Source: Trichomonas vaginalis G3 (lineage: Eukaryota; Parabasalia; Trichomonadida; Trichomonadidae). Taken from it: a DNA stretch of 64,000 nucleotides. The stretch lies in contig NC_067207.1 in NCBI RefSeq assembly GCF_026262505.1, positions 32,766,082-32,830,081 on the forward strand, read 5' to 3'. Below, in pieces: positions 60,652-64,000 of this stretch. The notes beneath the pieces were generated by a model that had not been told where the DNA came from, searched no databases, and saw only the letters and a list, made by a program, of their open reading frames with translations. Within the stretch, counting starts at the first letter, position 1. Each line of letters begins with the position of its first letter. Position numbers and translations under genes: made by a program.

Positions 60652-63600
60652 TTAAATAAATGGCATACAACATCCATTTTCACAACATACAGCCTTAGTG
60701 TGTGCTCCTGTTAATGCAGTCTTACCGATTGTTAAGCGAGTCATCGTCCTGTTTTTAAGTTGTAAATTAATATTCTGACCATCAAATATCACTTTATCAT
60801 TTATTATATCCAAATAATTTTAGGTGTTAATTGTTTATTTTGTCGTAAACTAACACCTTTCATTTTTTGTGCAATCTTTTGAAAATCACTTCCATCAATT
60901 GAACCGTTGAATGATGTATAACACTTGGGGCATAAAGCAACCATGTTATCACCTTGTTTCTCAATTGCTAAACCCAATAACTTCTCTCTCATGTGCTTTT
61001 TCTTCAGCTTTATTCTTTAATTTAGGTTTAAATTTCTCATCAAAACAGAAGAAATCAAATGGTGCGAATTTGAAAATGTTTTTATCATAAAATTGTTTAT
61101 CGGTAACAATTGCTTGAAATGCTTGAGTGTTAGGAAGATTTGGGTCGCCAGCGATTGCCCAATAAGATGAATCAGTATCATCTTCAATGAAATGAAAACG
61201 ATTAACATTCATACATTTATACATAAAATCATAAATGAAAACCAAAATACCAGTATTTTAGCATTATCTAAAGTGAGAATGCCTCTTGTAAACATGTATC
61301 ACATCTATAAAATCTATCTTTGAGCATCACTTGATATGTATCCTCTCCTATTTCTCTTATGTTTTTAAACTTATTTGACATACATGCAACGCGTGCCTTC
61401 TGTGCATTCATTATTTTAGTCTTTGCGTAATTTTGTGTATTCATTGCATCGTAACCATATGATCCATTAAGCGAAATCTTGCAAAATAAACTTTTTCCTT
61501 TATTTCCTTCTAATTCAGCCTTTTGTCTTTCGTTCATAAATTTGTTCGCAAATTCATTAAAACAAGTGTTTTTCGTAAATGTTAAAATGATTGAATATCA
61601 TCGATGATAAATGAAATCTGTCTATTAGATACCAAAGATAATAAGAAGAAAATGGTTGATATTGGTTGTGTGTTGATTGCTAACATGAGTTAATTTCCTC
61701 TGTTTCTGGTCAACTGGTAGATTGTTTGATTTCATGTAATTATACATAAAACTGCAATTGTTTTTCATCTGTGATAATATCTAAGTTTCTTATTATCGGT
61801 AAAAAGTTTATGTAATCATTAATGTATTTTTCATCAATGTGACCCTTTACTTCAGCCACGAATAAAGTATTTTTCTTCTAATTATTCCCAGTGCTTTTGC
61901 TTTCTTTGTTGCTGTATCACAAATGATAACACCATTCAATCTTCCCGGCATATACATTTTATGGTCAGTATATTGAATGAAATCATGAGGATTAGATGAA
62001 AATGATGAAGGATATAATGAATTAAAATCAACACCAACGAAATGAGTCATAATGTTGGTGGTGTCCTCATTTGATACAGTTTTAGTTTCTGGACTATATG
62101 AAAGTTTATTAATGTGCGTGATTCCTTTAAGATTTACTCTATGTTGAACATTTGATAGACCACCAGTAATTCCATTACGGAGAATGTGATAAGCTTCAAC
62201 TGAATCTAAAGTCATTGGTAAATTATTTTTTAATGCATAATTTCTTAAATTGATTCTTAAACGTTGAACATCTTCATCTTTATTTGATTTTACGACATTG
62301 CAATAACAACACATTAACTGACAATTTTCTTTGGTATGTGGTTTTTCATTATCGATTCTATCCAATGTTGGTTTATTTGCATATGTAAACGCTTTACCAC
62401 ACATTTTGCATTTAGATGAAAGGATTAAATCGTGATAGTATTGAAAATCATCCATTGAAACATTATTTTTAGTATCCCTTTCTGCTTTTTCATCTTGTTT
62501 CTTATATGATTCAATTTTATATTTCCAATACTTTTTCGTTAATTCAAAACTTGATTCTATCTCTTCCTCAGGATATTTTTCATTAGGATTAAAGTCTTTA
62601 TATGCTAAAGCGTAACGAATCATTGAAGCATTCGATGATAAAGAAAGATTATGAAGCATGTCAATTTTATAAACAAATGTTTCTTCAATAATTTTATCGA
62701 TTGGGTCAATCATAATTTCAACATCTTTATTGCAATAATGAATAAAATATTCTAATCTATTCTTAAAATTTTTAGCATCATTGAGATATATTTGATAATC
62801 ACTATCTGATATAGTTTCTTGAGTTAATGCTGAATAAAATGAATCTTTCGTGAATGGTTCCTCTTTATATAATTCTTCTTCGTAATTTTCCCATGTGATG
62901 AATTGATAAGGGAAAAAGGATTTAACACGTGATTTATTGTTTCCGAAATCTTGAGTGAATTGGTCTAATGTCCCACCCGCTATATAATTTCTGATGTCAA
63001 TAAATCTCAATTCATATGGAACGTTTGTTTTCTTTACAATGATTTGCTTAAATTGTGAAGATGAACCCAGCATTGATTTTATTTTCCATTTTGCAGTGTT
63101 TAAATCACGAAGAATTAAATTTAAATCAAACTTTCCCGAATTAAAACCTATGATATTCACTTTATTGAATTCCTCATCTAGAAGTTCTTTAAATGCTTCC
63201 TTCTGTTTTTCATTTAATGTATGAGACAAAGTCCCCCCGTTTGCGGCTTCAATAATTCTTCATATTGTTCAATATTTGATTTAGCAACTAATGAACAGGT
63301 TGAAAATAAAAACTCAATCCAATCAGAAATAAAAGAATCACTCGAAGTTAAGCAAAAATTCCGCGTATATGTTTTATCATTTAATTTAACCGTTGATGAT
63401 ACCATGAATGGTTTTAAGTAAGCGTTCAAAGTTGCACACTCAGAAAGTTGTAATTCTTCTTTAGTCTCTAATGTTTCAAAGTCAAAAGTAATATAATATC
63501 TTGTCGGTTTATAATATTTCTGCAAATTGTGAGCTAATAACCACTGATATATCTTCTGTTTCGTAATATGTGGTGCATATGGTTGCTGGTCTTTTGCAAT

Positions 63601-64000
63601 TGAACGTCTTGAATTAATCTTCCATTATTTTCTTTACATTTCTCACAATGCTTTAAAAATCTTCTTTGGTTTTTCCTTTCTGGATCATCACGGATAGAAT
63701 AAACTTCTTCTTTACAATATGGACAAACTTTATAGCCGGTGAGTGCTTCAACGTCTGTTATTCTGTCAGCGTGAAGTTTTCCACATGGACTCTGTGTTAA
63801 TAAAATATTTACTGTTTCAAATTCTGGATCTATCATTATTGATTCCACTAATGGAAAGTCTACCTTATTTATGTCCACGTCTTCTGGTTGAGGATCACAA
63901 TAATAGAAATCAATATTAACATTTAACATTCTCGCTAATCTCTCACTTTCTGATGAAATGTCAAACCCTTCATATGCATCTATTGCTTCATTTAAATAGC
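60652..64000 (-). pseudogene. Family-B DNA polymerase (protein-primed type) with HNH-like insertion; 5' end outside window
   Basis: The frame is open to the right edge. N-terminal zinc-binding part (VCPYCKEE ... HCEKC), exonuclease motifs TFDFETLE, IGFNSGKFDLN and YFIHYCNKDVEI, polymerase motif A VDFNSLYPSSF, motif B KISLNGSYGYD and motif C DDTDSSYWA. A Cys/His-rich insertion lies between exonuclease III and motif A. The C-terminal part continues past 60804 in another frame through GQNINLQLKNRTM to the TAA at 60652-60654. At least seven shifts, some in A-runs (for example near 61860), break the frame. This enzyme replicates the linear element from a protein primer. Confidence 0.85.
62240..62420 (-). 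other. HNH-endonuclease-like segment inside the polymerase gene
   Basis: Within an intact frame: SKCKMCGKAF, then LDRIDNEKPHTKENC and LMCCYCNVVKSNKDE. The two CxxC pairs and the central D-x-x-D and H fit the Cys-containing HNH pattern (zinc fold plus beta-beta-alpha metal site). It sits between the exonuclease domain and polymerase motif A with no intein splice motifs seen. Confidence 0.7.

Larger units (their letters stand above)
47421..64000. mobile_element. Element B: second Maverick/Polinton, right end outside window
   Basis: Carries capsid, packaging ATPase, prim-pol, SF3 helicase, tail-fibre-like protein, integrase and family-B DNA polymerase: a full Polinton gene set. The left boundary given is approximate (between 47.05 and 47.49 kb). 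Its genes are clearly different from those of element A, sharing detectable similarity only in helicase, fibre tip and integrase. Orientation: virion genes rightward, replication genes in the centre, then integrase and polymerase leftward. Confidence 0.88.

Overview
The window is AT-rich eukaryotic DNA with short intergenic spacers, apparently no introns in the genes that can be read, and a gene set typical of a parabasalid (a trichomonad such as Trichomonas or Tritrichomonas): a BspA-like leucine-rich-repeat surface protein, a two-repeat Myb factor, a cytosolic thioredoxin, PP1-like phosphatases, a GP63/leishmanolysin metallopeptidase, a DUSP-type ubiquitin hydrolase, and tRNA-His and tRNA-Lys. 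Almost two thirds of the window is two different giant Maverick/Polinton elements (virus-like DNA transposons). The species cannot be fixed from the sequence alone.

Layout. 1-9334 is host DNA (BspA, Myb, tRNA-His, thioredoxin, tRNA-Lys, PP1). 9335-36163 is element A, about 26.8 kb, bounded by inverted repeats that begin with a poly(A)/poly(T) tract and flanked by a probable 5-bp target duplication (TAGTC). It carries a double-jelly-roll-like capsid gene, a packaging ATPase, a decayed SF3 helicase, two KilA-N genes, a phage-tail-fibre-like gene, an integrase relic, a Dam-like adenine methyltransferase and several small basic amphipathic proteins, but no recognisable DNA polymerase B. 36164-47400 is host DNA (N-terminally truncated PP1, disrupted GP63, disrupted USP, a 659-residue acidic protein, a hairpin cluster). 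From about 47.4 kb to the window end is element B, which runs off the right edge. It has its own capsid, ATPase, prim-pol plus SF3 helicase, tail-fibre-like gene, integrase and a family-B DNA polymerase with an HNH-like insertion.

How the parts fit. In each element the plus-strand left part holds virion genes (capsid, ATPase, fibre), and a central block flanked by inverted copies of repeated DNA holds putative early or replication genes. A motif containing AATAAAGTTAGTTTTA precedes predicted early genes in both elements. In element A a 48-nt palindromic repeat centred on GATC occurs nine times around one gene, and the same element encodes a Dam-like methyltransferase, so a methylation-sensitive switch is a testable idea. 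Element A also contains a roughly 250-bp tandem array with four long perfect hairpins per unit. An unrelated array of the same architecture lies in host DNA at 46.6 kb.

Limits. Many genes in both elements, and two host genes, are broken by one-base shifts, often in homopolymers. Whether this is decay or long-read consensus error cannot be decided here, so broken genes are described as they stand and no repaired proteins are given.
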